A stretch of DNA of 64,000 nucleotides from Fulvivirga marina (GTDB taxonomy: Bacteria > Bacteroidota > Bacteroidia > Cytophagales > Cyclobacteriaceae), in contig NZ_JAEUGD010000042.1 in the NCBI RefSeq assembly GCF_016775155.1, positions 248,001 through 312,000 of the forward strand, read 5' to 3'. Below are positions 9,790-17,791 of the stretch, in pieces (within the stretch, counting starts at the first letter, position 1; the number at the start of each line of letters is the position of its first letter). The notes below the pieces were generated by a model. That model was not told the origin of the DNA, did not search any database, and saw only the letters and a program-made list of their open reading frames with translations. A program made the position numbers and the translations under genes.

Positions 9790-10334
9790 TTCGACATACC
9801 ACTCCACATATTGAAAAAGGCGTATGCTATGGTCAGTCTGATCTTGATCTTGTTGAGACTTATATTGAAGAGTTTAAGACCGTTGAAAGCAAGTTGCCTG
9901 GAGAATTTGACGCCTACTATACTAGTCCTTTGAAGCGTTGTCTGAATCTGACCAAACACCTGACTGAAGATTTTTCAACAGATCATCGACTCATGGAGTT
10001 TAATTTTGGTGATTGGGAGATGAAGAAGTGGGATGATATACCCAAAGCACATATTGATCAATGGATGAAGGACTTTGTGAATGTAATGGTGCCTTCAGGA
10101 GAAAGCATGGCAACTATGGAAGAACGAGTGCGGGCATTTTTCACTGAATTGGTCGTAAAAGAATATGATCGTGTTGCTGTGATCACCCATAGTGTTGTGA
10201 TTCGGATTGTGTTGTGCCATGTGGAGGGGTTGCCATTGAAAAGGGCTTTTGAAAGACCTTTGGATTATGGAGATGTGGTTAAGGTGGAGCTGGATGACCA
10301 GATTTTGAGAGCCAATAAGAAACTCAATGCCTAA
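9774..10334 (+). CDS. cobC: Alpha-ribazole phosphatase-like histidine phosphatase
   Basis: The start at ATG 9774 gives MEVYLIRHTTPH, which places the catalytic RH pair at residues 7-8 as in the phosphoglycerate-mutase superfamily; a start 60 bases upstream would add 20 unrelated residues, so it is rejected. The 186-residue product also has YTSPLKRCLNLT, the acidic FNFGDWE motif and VITHSVVIR with the second histidine. In this operon it most likely removes the phosphate from alpha-ribazole phosphate or from cobalamin phosphate. It overlaps both neighbours by a few bases. Confidence 0.87.
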   Translation: MEVYLIRHTTPHIEKGVCYGQSDLDLVETYIEEFKTVESKLPGEFDAYYTSPLKRCLNLTKHLTEDFSTDHRLMEFNFGDWEMKKWDDIPKAHIDQWMKDFVNVMVPSGESMATMEERVRAFFTELVVKEYDRVAVITHSVVIRIVLCHVEGLPLKRAFERPLDYGDVVKVELDDQILRANKKLNA

Positions 10335-11040
10335 AATTCCCATTACAGTGAGTTGGAGCGGGGGTAAGGACTCCGCATATGCATTATTCAAACTTCTGAC
10401 GTCAGGTGAATACAAAGTGAAAAGCCTGCACACTGTCTTTGATGCCGAATTAAAAAGAGTGGGCTTGCATGGAGTGCCTGAACATTTGATTGAGGCGCAG
10501 GCGCTTGCTCTGGATATTCCTTTGGAGAAAATTTACCTGCCTAAAGATGATTCACACCAGTCTTACGAGGAGGTGATCAGGAAATTTTGTGAATTGCAAA
10601 AATCCGCAGGAATAGAGCATGTTATGTATGGTGATATTTTTCTTGAAGACCTGAAAGCTTATCGGGATAAACAGTTAAGCTCGATGCGTATGCAGGGAGT
10701 TTACCCAATATGGAAGATGAATACGCTGGAATTAGTCCGGCAGTTTATCGATGATGGGTTCAAGACCACAGTCTGTGCGGCTAATACTGCTATGTTTAAC
10801 AAAACGCAGGTAGGAAAGACGATTGACCACGAGTGGATTGATCATTTAAGGGAAGGTGTAGACCCCTGTGGTGAAAATGGTGAATTTCACTCCTTCGTTT
10901 ACGATGGACCTTTGTTTCGCACTAAAGTAGATTTTAGAAAGGGCGGAATTGTGGAGAAACACTATGAATATAATAAAAGGGAGGATGATGGTAGTGTTAC
11001 TCCTATGCGGTCCGGTTTCTGGTTTCAGGAGCTGCTATAG
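10327..11040 (+). CDS. Dph6-like ATP pyrophosphatase of unknown substrate
   Basis: The 237-residue protein begins with the PP-loop ATPase motif SWSGGKDSAYAL (residues 9-20), and has VMYGDIFLEDLKAYRD and a HSFVYDGPLF segment near the end, as in the diphthine-ammonia ligase/MJ0570 family. These enzymes adenylate a carboxylate and transfer ammonia. Bacteria lack diphthamide, so the usual database name is misleading. The start overlaps cobC by eight bases, making it the last gene of the cob operon and suggesting a corrinoid-related amidation or ligation, which is inference. It ends convergent with meaB, overlapping it by six bases. Confidence 0.82.
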   Translation: MPKIPITVSWSGGKDSAYALFKLLTSGEYKVKSLHTVFDAELKRVGLHGVPEHLIEAQALALDIPLEKIYLPKDDSHQSYEEVIRKFCELQKSAGIEHVMYGDIFLEDLKAYRDKQLSSMRMQGVYPIWKMNTLELVRQFIDDGFKTTVCAANTAMFNKTQVGKTIDHEWIDHLREGVDPCGENGEFHSFVYDGPLFRTKVDFRKGGIVEKHYEYNKREDDGSVTPMRSGFWFQELL

Positions 11041-12021
11041 CCTAATCAACTCTCTTGCTGCTGCCTGCGGTGTTATTTTTCCAAAACCAACCTGCTTTTC
11101 CATTTCAGGTATTAGTTTGGCTACTTCCGGCTTATGGTAAAAATTGTTCTTCAACAAATAGCCTATGGTTTCATGCATCCAGCTTACATTTTGGTGTCGT
11201 CGAAGCTGATCAAGGCCTGATGTCATGTGATCGAAATATTGTTCTATCATTTGCCATATTTCATCCAGCCCTTGCTGCGTTACGGCAGAGCAGGTCAATA
11301 CTTTGGGAGACCAACCCGTGTCAGATGGAGGGAATAAATGCAGGGCATTTTGATATTCAGCCTTGGCTTTTTTCGAAGCAGCAATATTTTCCTGATCCGC
11401 CTTGGTAATGGCAATTGCATCAGCCATCTCCATGATGCCCTTTTTAATGCCTTGTAGTTCATCTCCAGCACCGGCAAGCATAAGTAATAAGAAGAAATCA
11501 ACCATGCCTTTGACGGCCACTTCGGATTGTCCTACCCCTACAGTCTCAATGAAAATGGTTTCATAGCCAGCGGCTTCGCACAAAAGCATGGTTTCCCGGG
11601 TTTTATTGGCGACCCCTCCCAGCGATGCTCCGGTAGCAGAGGGTCGAATATAAGCGTTACGATGGTGTGACAGCTGTTCCATGCGTGTTTTGTCACCTAA
11701 TATACTTCCCCCACTTTTTTGGCTGCTGGGGTCTACAGCGAGTACGGCCAGCTTCTTTCCCATTTCAGCAAGATGCAACCCCATGGCTTCTATAAAAGTG
11801 CTTTTCCCAACGCCCGGTACACCGGTAATGCCTATTCGCTTCGAGCTTCCGGTGTGAGGAAGGATCTTCGCAAGTACCTGTTCTGCTAATATCTGATCTT
11901 CGGTAAGATTACTTTCGACAAGGGTGATGGTACGGCTTAAAACTATGGTATTACTTTCTAGTACACCGTCTACATATTCGTTTACACTTAGTCTTTTCCT
12001 TCTTGATGTCATACGCAGCAA
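11035..12021 (-). CDS. meaB: Methylmalonyl-CoA mutase-associated GTPase MeaB
   Basis: The 328-residue G3E-type P-loop GTPase has Walker A GITGVPGVGKST near residues 64-75, the VLAVDPSSQKSGGSILGDKTRM segment, FIETVGVGQSE for switch II and AITKADQ for base recognition, all characteristic of MeaB/ArgK. It gates cofactor loading and protects the B12-dependent methylmalonyl-CoA mutase. The mutase genes are not in the window, but the location beside B12 genes fits. A second Met three codons in is an equally good start. It is convergent with the cob operon. Confidence 0.93.
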   Translation of the reverse strand: MLRMTSRRKRLSVNEYVDGVLESNTIVLSRTITLVESNLTEDQILAEQVLAKILPHTGSSKRIGITGVPGVGKSTFIEAMGLHLAEMGKKLAVLAVDPSSQKSGGSILGDKTRMEQLSHHRNAYIRPSATGASLGGVANKTRETMLLCEAAGYETIFIETVGVGQSEVAVKGMVDFFLLLMLAGAGDELQGIKKGIMEMADAIAITKADQENIAASKKAKAEYQNALHLFPPSDTGWSPKVLTCSAVTQQGLDEIWQMIEQYFDHMTSGLDQLRRHQNVSWMHETIGYLLKNNFYHKPEVAKLIPEMEKQVGFGKITPQAAARELIRL

Positions 12022-12123
12022 ATCAAGGCATTAATTTAAATTATATTACTTAAAACTGCCTAAAATTTATATTTTTACTATTGCGTTGTCCGAAAAATGG
12101 GCTGAATTACTTTAAAATTATCT

Positions 12124-13407
12124 GTGTCTATGGGAAGGAAATTCTGGATAGATTGTATCCTCGGAACCCTCTTTATTTTTTGCATTATGTTGGTGATATT
12201 CAATATATCCCAATTTCAGATTTTTGATGCTTTTGACCCTGTAGGTGAAGCATTGGAAGATATGGAGATGACCGATGTTGCTTTTTCACAGCTCAGAGAG
12301 GATCCGGTCCCTGATACGAACATTGTCATTGTTAATATTGGAATGTTGAGCAGGGCAGAAATTGCCCGCCAGCTTCAGATTATCAATCAGTATGACCCCT
12401 CCGTTATTGGATTTGATAGCTTTTTTAATTTTAGAAGTGCAGATACATTAGGTGATCTTGCCCTTAGCAATGCGTTTTCTGAGGTTAAGAACCTGGTGAT
12501 GGTTACCAAGTTGCTTCAAACAGACTCTTTAAAAATAAAACGTTCGGGAGATGATATTTATGATTCACTGGAGGTTTCACATGAGCTTTTCCGTCAAGGG
12601 GCGCACCTGGCTTTTGCTAACCTTGATACAGATGCAGAAAATCAGGAGGACTATAAAACCTGTCGGGCATTCCCTACAAGACGTATTGTAAAAGGGGAGG
12701 AGCAAGTGGCTTTTGCAGTTAAAATGGCAGAATTATATAATCCGGCTAAGGTAGAAAAACTGAAAGGGAGGAATAAACCCACTGAAGTAATTAATTATAG
12801 AGGCAACCTCGTAGATTTCTTTGGTCGTACAGGGTATCCCAACATGTTTTATGCTCTTGATGTAGACGATGTTTTTAATGAAAATTTTGTCCCTGAAATG
12901 ATTAAGGGTAAGATAGTCTTGTTTGGTTTTATGGGGTCGGATTTTTTTGACACCTCCTGGGACGATAAATTCTTCACCCCGTTAAATAAAAATTACGCAG
13001 GCAAAGCTAACCCAGACATGTATGGTGTAGTGGTACATGCTAACATTATTTCTATGATACTCAAGGAGGATTATGTCAATGAACTAACGGATAAGGAAGG
13101 TGTAGGAATACTGGTAGCTATATTAATATGTTTTCTTAACGTAGCGCTTTTCTCTTACGTGTATTTCAAGCTGCCTGATTGGTATGACGGGATAACTAAG
13201 TTAGTGCAACTGGCTGAAATAATGCTTATTATATTTTTAATGGTAATTGTTTTTAGTGAATATAGTTTTAAGCTAAATTTGGTGATTACACTTGCTGCAA
13301 TTGCGCTTGCAGGTGACGGTCTGGAGGTCTTTTATGGGGTGGTTAAGAATCTATTTAACAGAGAAACCAGGAAACAACTGTTTACCATTCGCCGTAAAAA
13401 AGTATAA
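12124..13407 (+). CDS. CHASE2-domain membrane protein
   Basis: The 427-residue product starts with one membrane segment (residues 9-28), then a roughly 300-residue extracytoplasmic CHASE2 domain with the pattern DTNIVIVNIGMLSRAEIARQL, DPSVIGFDSFF and KIVLFGFMGSDFFDTSWDDKFFTPLN, and ends with three membrane segments. CHASE2 is usually the sensor of cyclases or kinases; here no catalytic output domain follows. The ORF opens at GTG 12124, while ATG 12130 is two codons later and may be the true start. The FecR-like gene follows after 112 bases, and the two may act together at the envelope. Confidence 0.8.
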   Translation: MSMGRKFWIDCILGTLFIFCIMLVIFNISQFQIFDAFDPVGEALEDMEMTDVAFSQLREDPVPDTNIVIVNIGMLSRAEIARQLQIINQYDPSVIGFDSFFNFRSADTLGDLALSNAFSEVKNLVMVTKLLQTDSLKIKRSGDDIYDSLEVSHELFRQGAHLAFANLDTDAENQEDYKTCRAFPTRRIVKGEEQVAFAVKMAELYNPAKVEKLKGRNKPTEVINYRGNLVDFFGRTGYPNMFYALDVDDVFNENFVPEMIKGKIVLFGFMGSDFFDTSWDDKFFTPLNKNYAGKANPDMYGVVVHANIISMILKEDYVNELTDKEGVGILVAILICFLNVALFSYVYFKLPDWYDGITKLVQLAEIMLIIFLMVIVFSEYSFKLNLVITLAAIALAGDGLEVFYGVVKNLFNRETRKQLFTIRRKKV

Positions 13408-13519
13408 AAGATTAAATTATTTAAATAATCTTATTTACTATTGAAATTATAAAATAATAAATCAGATGTGTGAAGATCGTATGGTTTTCATTTAGATTAT
13501 CAAAAATCAATTTAAACTC

Positions 13520-14413
13520 ATGAAAAAGAATGTATTTGTTTTAACGTTCATGCTCATTTTTGTGGTGGGGGCATCCTTTGGTCAAGGGTATACTTTTAAA
13601 GTATTGGCCAATAAAGGAGCAAATAAGGTGAAGTCAGGTTCAGAATGGCAAGCGCTTAAAACCGGGGCCTCACTGCAGGATGGTGATGAGCTTATTATTT
13701 CTGAAAATGCTTATCTGGGTTTGGTGCATGCAAGTGGAAAAACACTGGAGGTAAAAGCACCAGGAAATCATAAAATAACAGATTTGGCTGCCAAGGTGAA
13801 TACTGGAGGGTCCAGTGTTGCAAGCAAATATGCCGATTTTGTATTGAGCAAAATGTCGGCAGAAGGAAAGAAGAACAGATTAAGTGCAACAGGGGCTGTG
13901 CATAGAGGAAGTGGCGATGCTATACAAGTGTTTATGCCTAGTTCTGTAGGAGTGTTTAATGATAACGCCATTATTAGATGGGACTCTCTGGATGGTCAGA
14001 ACATGTATGTGGTTACGCTGAAGAATATGTTTGATGACGTATTACTTTCTATGGAAACTGAAAATCCGAACATAGAGCTTGACCTGACAAACAGCAAAAT
14101 TGCTAAAGAGAATGTGGTTTTACTTTCAGTAGCATCAAAAGGTGATGCGGAGATCAAATCAGGCACTTATGCTATTAAGCGTTTGACTAAGGCAGATGCT
14201 GAGCGAGTAAAAGGGACATTAAATGAGTTGATGTCAGATGTTAATCAGGAGACTGCACTTAATAAGTATATACTCGCAGGGTTCTATGAAGAGAATAACC
14301 TGCTGATTGATGCGCTTACCAGCTATGAAGAGGCTATAAAACTAGCTCCTGAAGTGGAAAGCTATAGAGAGGCATATGTAGAGTTTCTGTTGAGAAACAG
14401 GTTGAATGAATAA
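13520..14413 (+). CDS. Secreted FecR-like protein with C-terminal TPR-like helix pair
   Basis: The 297-residue product has a signal peptide (residues 1-21, ending FGQG). Residues 25-95 resemble the FecR beta domain, with WQALKTGASLQDGDELIISENAYLGLV. A central Ser-rich stretch and a segment resembling an Ig-like or DUF4384-type region follow, and the end (residues 240-297) forms helical repeats with the TPR-like ALTSYEEAIKLAPE. It has no membrane anchor, so it is predicted periplasmic or outer-membrane associated. It follows the CHASE2 gene and ends at a strong terminator. The FecR assignment is moderate; a ligand or partner is not known. Confidence 0.65.
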   Translation: MKKNVFVLTFMLIFVVGASFGQGYTFKVLANKGANKVKSGSEWQALKTGASLQDGDELIISENAYLGLVHASGKTLEVKAPGNHKITDLAAKVNTGGSSVASKYADFVLSKMSAEGKKNRLSATGAVHRGSGDAIQVFMPSSVGVFNDNAIIRWDSLDGQNMYVVTLKNMFDDVLLSMETENPNIELDLTNSKIAKENVVLLSVASKGDAEIKSGTYAIKRLTKADAERVKGTLNELMSDVNQETALNKYILAGFYEENNLLIDALTSYEEAIKLAPEVESYREAYVEFLLRNRLNE

Positions 14414-14423
14414 AGAGAAAGTC

Positions 14424-14472
14424 AAAAGCAATAAAAAAGCGACTGTTTTGCAGCCGCTTTTTTATTGCTTTT
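14424..14472. terminator. Bidirectional terminator between FecR-like and hsp20 genes
   Basis: The arms AGCAATAAAAAAGCG and CGCTTTTTTATTGCT pair perfectly around a 12-base loop, with A-rich and T-rich flanks on the two sides, so the hairpin can end transcription of the plus-strand gene on the left and the minus-strand hsp20 gene on the right. Confidence 0.85.
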
Positions 14473-14474
14473 AA

Positions 14475-14897
14475 TTAGCTAACTTTTATTGTGCTTTTAG
14501 AATCTTTTTTCTCAATCAGCGGCAATTTGATAGTTAGGATGCCATCTGCATAATTAGCGCTGACTTTTTCTTGATTAATTTCTTCTGAAAGATTAAATGC
14601 TCTTCTGAATTTCCCATAACTGGATTCTTGTTTTTGAAGTTTCTCCTTCATCTCATCTTTTAAAATCCTTTCTCCACTTATTTCCAGTACATTGTTCTCA
14701 AGGTTGATTTCAAAATCTTCTTTTTTCATGCCTGGAACAAAAAGCTGTAGTTCAATTTCTTTTTCGCCTTTAAAGATGTCAACCGCCGGCTTGAAGTTAA
14801 TATTACTGTTTGTTTTTTCTCTGAGAACACTCTCTATCAAATCTCCAAAAGTGCCTGGTACAAAATCGTTTAGTGGATTGTATCTTACTAATGTCAT
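14475..14897 (-). CDS. Small heat-shock protein, Hsp20/alpha-crystallin family
   Basis: The 140-residue cytoplasmic chaperone opens with MTLVRYNPLNDF, the usual start of bacterial Hsp20 proteins. It contains the alpha-crystallin domain at about residues 33-135, with FKPAVDIFKGEKEIELQLFVPG, the FEINLENNVLEISGER strand pair and the conserved ADGILTIKLPL near the end. It should hold unfolding proteins for refolding by ATP-dependent chaperones. It is monocistronic, with a terminator just after the stop. Confidence 0.93.
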   Translation of the reverse strand: MTLVRYNPLNDFVPGTFGDLIESVLREKTNSNINFKPAVDIFKGEKEIELQLFVPGMKKEDFEINLENNVLEISGERILKDEMKEKLQKQESSYGKFRRAFNLSEEINQEKVSANYADGILTIKLPLIEKKDSKSTIKVS

Positions 14898-15112
14898 GGC
14901 TTATAAAAATTTAAGTTTATTATTTTATTCATTTTACCTCTACACCATTGAAAATTGTACCAGAGCAAATTTCACCCCCTAAAACCTTAATTAATGCGTC
15001 ATAATGTCACTTATTATATTCTTTTAACACTGAATTAATGTCAACTTGACTTGTTTTGGGTATTTAGTTTTGGAAAAGGAATTTTATATCTTGTGGCGCA
15101 AAATGCTTAAAC

Positions 15113-16351
15113 ATGAACGATAAGGTTAGAAACTTTCTAAAAACGTTAGGTCCGGGAATTGTATTTGCCGGAATGTGTATAGGTGTATCTCATCTGGTGC
15201 AGTCCACTCGGGCCGGGGCTGATTATGGGTTTACATTATTGATAGCTGTTATAGCGGCAAACCTTTTTAAATATCCGTTTTTTGAATTTTCATCTCGTTA
15301 TACCGGAGCTACAGGGTTAAGTATACTAGACGGTTATGCTAAAGTGGGTAAGTGGATATTATGGGTATATGGTATCATGACGATTGTTACTATGTTTATT
15401 GTAAGTGCTGCCGTTACTTTTGTTGCAGCAGGTCTGCTTAGTAATCTAATGGGAGTAGAGTTAAACACCAACTGGTGGGCGGCCATCATTTTGGGAGTTT
15501 GTATTATTGTGCTAGGTAGTGGTAGGTACGGAGCTTTAGATAGTCTTTTAAAAATTGTAAGTATAGTATTGCTAATCTCTACAATTACAGCAGTGGTTGT
15601 TGCCTTTGCAAAAGGGCGTCCTGATCCGGTAGAGGGCTTTATTCCAAAGGAGCTGAATAGTACTGGTGGTCTCATATTTCTGATAGCTCTCATGGGCTGG
15701 ATGCCTACGGCCGTAGATATGTCAACGTGGACAGGTCTTTGGGCTGAAGCCAGGATAAAGCAAACAGGTTATAAGCCCACGCTAAAAGAAACTTTGCTGG
15801 ACTTTAATATTGGCTACTCTATTACTGCTTTGCTGGCTGTTATCTTTTTGTCGCTTGGAGCTCTGGTAATGTATGGTAGCGGTATTGAATTGTCAAACAG
15901 TGCGCCTGCATTTGCAGGGCAGCTTTTGGGTATGTACACTTCTTCCATAGGGCCTTGGAGTTACTTTATTATAGCAGTAGCCGCTTTTAGTACTATGTTC
16001 AGTACGTCTATTACAGTACTGGATGGATATGGGCGGACAATGGAGCGAATTGTGAAATTGATTTTTGATGGAAAAAAGAAGGTAGGCTACATTTATTGGA
16101 TTGCACTGATTGCCGTTGGAGCTTTCCTTGTGATATCTCAATTTTTAAATGATCTGAAAAGCCTGGTTGATCTGGCTACTATTGTTTCATTTGTAATAGC
16201 ACCCTTGGCGGCATTTTTGAATTATAAAGTCATTTTCTCAAAGGATATTACCGGAGATTTTGTGCCGCCTAAGTGGCTGAAATTACTTGCAATGGCAGGC
16301 TTGGTATTTTTATCAGCTTTTACTTTGATCTATTTTTATGTCCTTATTTGA
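15113..16351 (+). CDS. NRAMP-family transporter lacking the canonical DPGN motif
   Basis: The 412-residue protein has about eleven membrane segments and the overall NRAMP/LeuT layout: GPGIVFAGMCIGVSHLVQST in helix 1 and ALMGWMPTAVDMSTW in helix 6. In classical Mn/Fe NRAMP proteins these positions hold DPGN and MPHN/MPH, which bind the metal. Here the helix-1 motif reads IGVSHL and helix 6 reads MPTAVD, so the metal ligands are changed. It belongs to a divergent clade seen in Bacteroidota whose substrate is not established. It stands alone with about 200 bases to the divergent hsp20 gene. Confidence 0.8.
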   Translation: MNDKVRNFLKTLGPGIVFAGMCIGVSHLVQSTRAGADYGFTLLIAVIAANLFKYPFFEFSSRYTGATGLSILDGYAKVGKWILWVYGIMTIVTMFIVSAAVTFVAAGLLSNLMGVELNTNWWAAIILGVCIIVLGSGRYGALDSLLKIVSIVLLISTITAVVVAFAKGRPDPVEGFIPKELNSTGGLIFLIALMGWMPTAVDMSTWTGLWAEARIKQTGYKPTLKETLLDFNIGYSITALLAVIFLSLGALVMYGSGIELSNSAPAFAGQLLGMYTSSIGPWSYFIIAVAAFSTMFSTSITVLDGYGRTMERIVKLIFDGKKKVGYIYWIALIAVGAFLVISQFLNDLKSLVDLATIVSFVIAPLAAFLNYKVIFSKDITGDFVPPKWLKLLAMAGLVFLSAFTLIYFYVLI

Positions 16352-16399
16352 CGTTTTCAAAGGGGAATGAAAATTTCTTTAAATTTTTAGAAATTATTA

Positions 16400-16430
16400 T
16401 TGCATATATTAAACTGAAGTTTTAATATTG
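16400..16430 (+). promoter_or_regulatory. Promoter of tRNA-Asn
   Basis: TTG at 16400-16402 and TAATATTG at 16423-16430 are separated by 20 bases, matching the Bacteroidota -33/-7 pattern with one mismatch. The same -7 octamer precedes the tRNA-Pro gene in this window. Confidence 0.6.
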
Positions 16431-16473
16431 CACACCCAAATGAGGGAAACATATCGAAAAGATACTTAATCAT

Positions 16474-16547
16474 TCCCCCTTAGCTCAGTTGGTTAGAGCG
16501 GCTGACTGTTAATCAGTAGGTCCTTGGTTCGAGCCCAAGAGGGGGAG
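16474..16547 (+). tRNA. tRNA-Asn (anticodon GTT)
   Basis: A complete 74-base cloverleaf is visible. The acceptor arms TCCCCCT and AGGGGGA pair with discriminator G, the D-arm has AGCTCAGTTGGTTAGAGC, the anticodon loop is CTGTTAA on stem GCTGA/TCAGT, and the T-loop is TTCGAGC. CCA is not encoded. A terminator hairpin follows within a few bases. Confidence 0.97.
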
Positions 16548-16551
16548 CAGA

Positions 16552-16578
16552 AGCCTGACGAAAGTCAGGCTTTTTTTG
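16552..16578 (+). terminator. Terminator after tRNA-Asn
   Basis: AGCCTGAC and GTCAGGCT form a perfect 8-base stem with a GAAA loop, followed by seven T. Confidence 0.9.
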
Positions 16579-16709
16579 TTTAGGGTTTTAGGTATCTATT
16601 TTTTTAAGAGTTACACTATTTTCAGGTTTCACCTTGAAGAAGCGGGGAGCCTAGTGTAAAATACTTCTCATTTGTGGAGTACTTATTCCACAATGTTTTA
16701 ACTTCATTG

Positions 16710-16910
16710 CTATTTAGGAAGATTTGGTATGATCAGTTTCTGGCCTGTTTTTATGTTGTTGGGACCTTTGATTTTATCAATATTGGCTTCGTAAATATGC
16801 TTCCAGAGTGAAGGGTTTCCGTAAAATTCTCTGGCTATAGTAGTGAGAGATTCACTTTCCTTGACTATATGTATTGTTCTGATGCCTTTACTTTTTATTT
16901 GTGTTGTCAT
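16710..16910 (-). CDS. Small LysM-domain protein
   Basis: Starting at the ATG at 16910, the 66-residue product is almost wholly one LysM module: IRTIHIVKESESLTTIARE followed by FYGNPSLWKHIYEANIDKI and a GQKLIIPNLPK ending. The longer frame open to 17033 adds 41 residues with no signal peptide or domain character, so the short form is preferred. LysM binds N-acetylglucosamine polymers such as peptidoglycan; without a visible export signal, an alternative role is as a structural peg protein, as in contractile injection systems, but no such genes are nearby. Confidence 0.7.
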   Translation of the reverse strand: MTTQIKSKGIRTIHIVKESESLTTIAREFYGNPSLWKHIYEANIDKIKGPNNIKTGQKLIIPNLPK

Positions 16911-17102
16911 GGTTATGGAGGGGTTGTGGATTTTGGCCTTTGAGCGAATCCAGTTATACGATACTTTATTGAGTAATGGTGTAAAAAGTATGCCAGAGTA
17001 AATTTCAGGGGGTGGGTAGTGGTATCTGGACAATGATTAGCAACTGATCGAAAAGGCTGGGTTAAATAGTGATTTGGTGAAGATTGAAGCGTCTAATTAA
17101 GG

Positions 17103-17624
17103 TTAATGGTTCAGGATATCAATAACCAGTCTGTTAAGCTCCATTAGGGCTTCATTGTCTTTGATGATGTAATCCCGGAGACCATTTTCAACAAATGCAT
17201 CCCGAAGATTAACATCGATGTCATTTAAAATGAGTACCTTCTGATTTGGGTTTGTGTTAGTTATTTTTTCTAAAGTTTCCTGACCTGTTAGGGCATTAGG
17301 GAGGCCTTTGTTAATATAGAAGTTAAGTAAGATAAGGTCAGGGTTCAGTGAGAGGTTTTCGATACAACTTCTACCAGTTGCAAAATTTCTTACCTTGAAT
17401 TTGTAGAGGTTGTCTGTGTCTGATTTGATCTCCAGTTTGCTGAAATGTGTATTTAATATCTGAAGAAAATGAGGGTCATCGTCAACCACAAACACCAGTA
17501 ATTCTTCTTTTTTAACCTCCTTGGCGGCAGCCAATTCTGAAGGGAATTTAATACGGATAATATCGTTTTGAAGCGATCGCGTATTGCGGTAATCGTCTAC
17601 CTTGCTCAAAGAAAATCGTGGCAT
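17103..17624 (-). CDS. Pseudo-receiver (degenerate response regulator)
   Basis: The 173-residue protein has a 40-residue N-terminal extension and one receiver-like domain. The acidic pocket D48-D50 (FVVDDDPHFL) and the conserved Lys155 (YIIKDNEA) are present, but the phospho-accepting Asp is Asn101 in PDLILLNFYIN and the usual Thr/Ser at the end of strand 4 is Asn134. Ordinary Asp phosphorylation is therefore unlikely, and it probably works as a constitutive or protein-interaction module. It has no output domain and no kinase neighbour. Expression appears monocistronic. Confidence 0.8.
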   Translation of the reverse strand: MPRFSLSKVDDYRNTRSLQNDIIRIKFPSELAAAKEVKKEELLVFVVDDDPHFLQILNTHFSKLEIKSDTDNLYKFKVRNFATGRSCIENLSLNPDLILLNFYINKGLPNALTGQETLEKITNTNPNQKVLILNDIDVNLRDAFVENGLRDYIIKDNEALMELNRLVIDILNH

Positions 17625-17741
17625 TCAGGTAAGGGTTATGGGGTGTTTAAGGTTTTTCTTCCTTTACAAAACTTACATGTATACAAAAATAGCATTTTTG
17701 ATTTATTTTCATAACTTTTTGTAAAATACTGTTTAAGATAC

Positions 17742-17772
17742 AAAAAAAGGCGAGGTTTAACCCCCGCCTTTG
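17742..17772 (-). terminator. Terminator of pruA
   Basis: On the minus strand the arms AAAGGCGG and CGCCTTT pair around a GGGTTAAAC-type loop and are followed by a T-rich tract, 20 bases after the pruA stop. Confidence 0.75.
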
Positions 17773-17791
17773 CTATTTCAGTATTTATCTT

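Noticed and set aside
10327-11040. Diphthine-ammonia ligase as a literal function
   Set aside because: Diphthamide is found on archaeal and eukaryotic EF2 and not in bacteria; only the enzyme fold is supported.
16672-16693. TTGTGGA/TCCACAA inverted repeat after the LysM gene
   Set aside because: The stem has only seven pairs and no T-run follows on the minus strand, so a terminator is not supported.
16910-17033. N-terminal 41 residues of the longer LysM frame
   Set aside because: They contain no signal peptide or domain-like sequence, and a Met sits directly before the LysM module.
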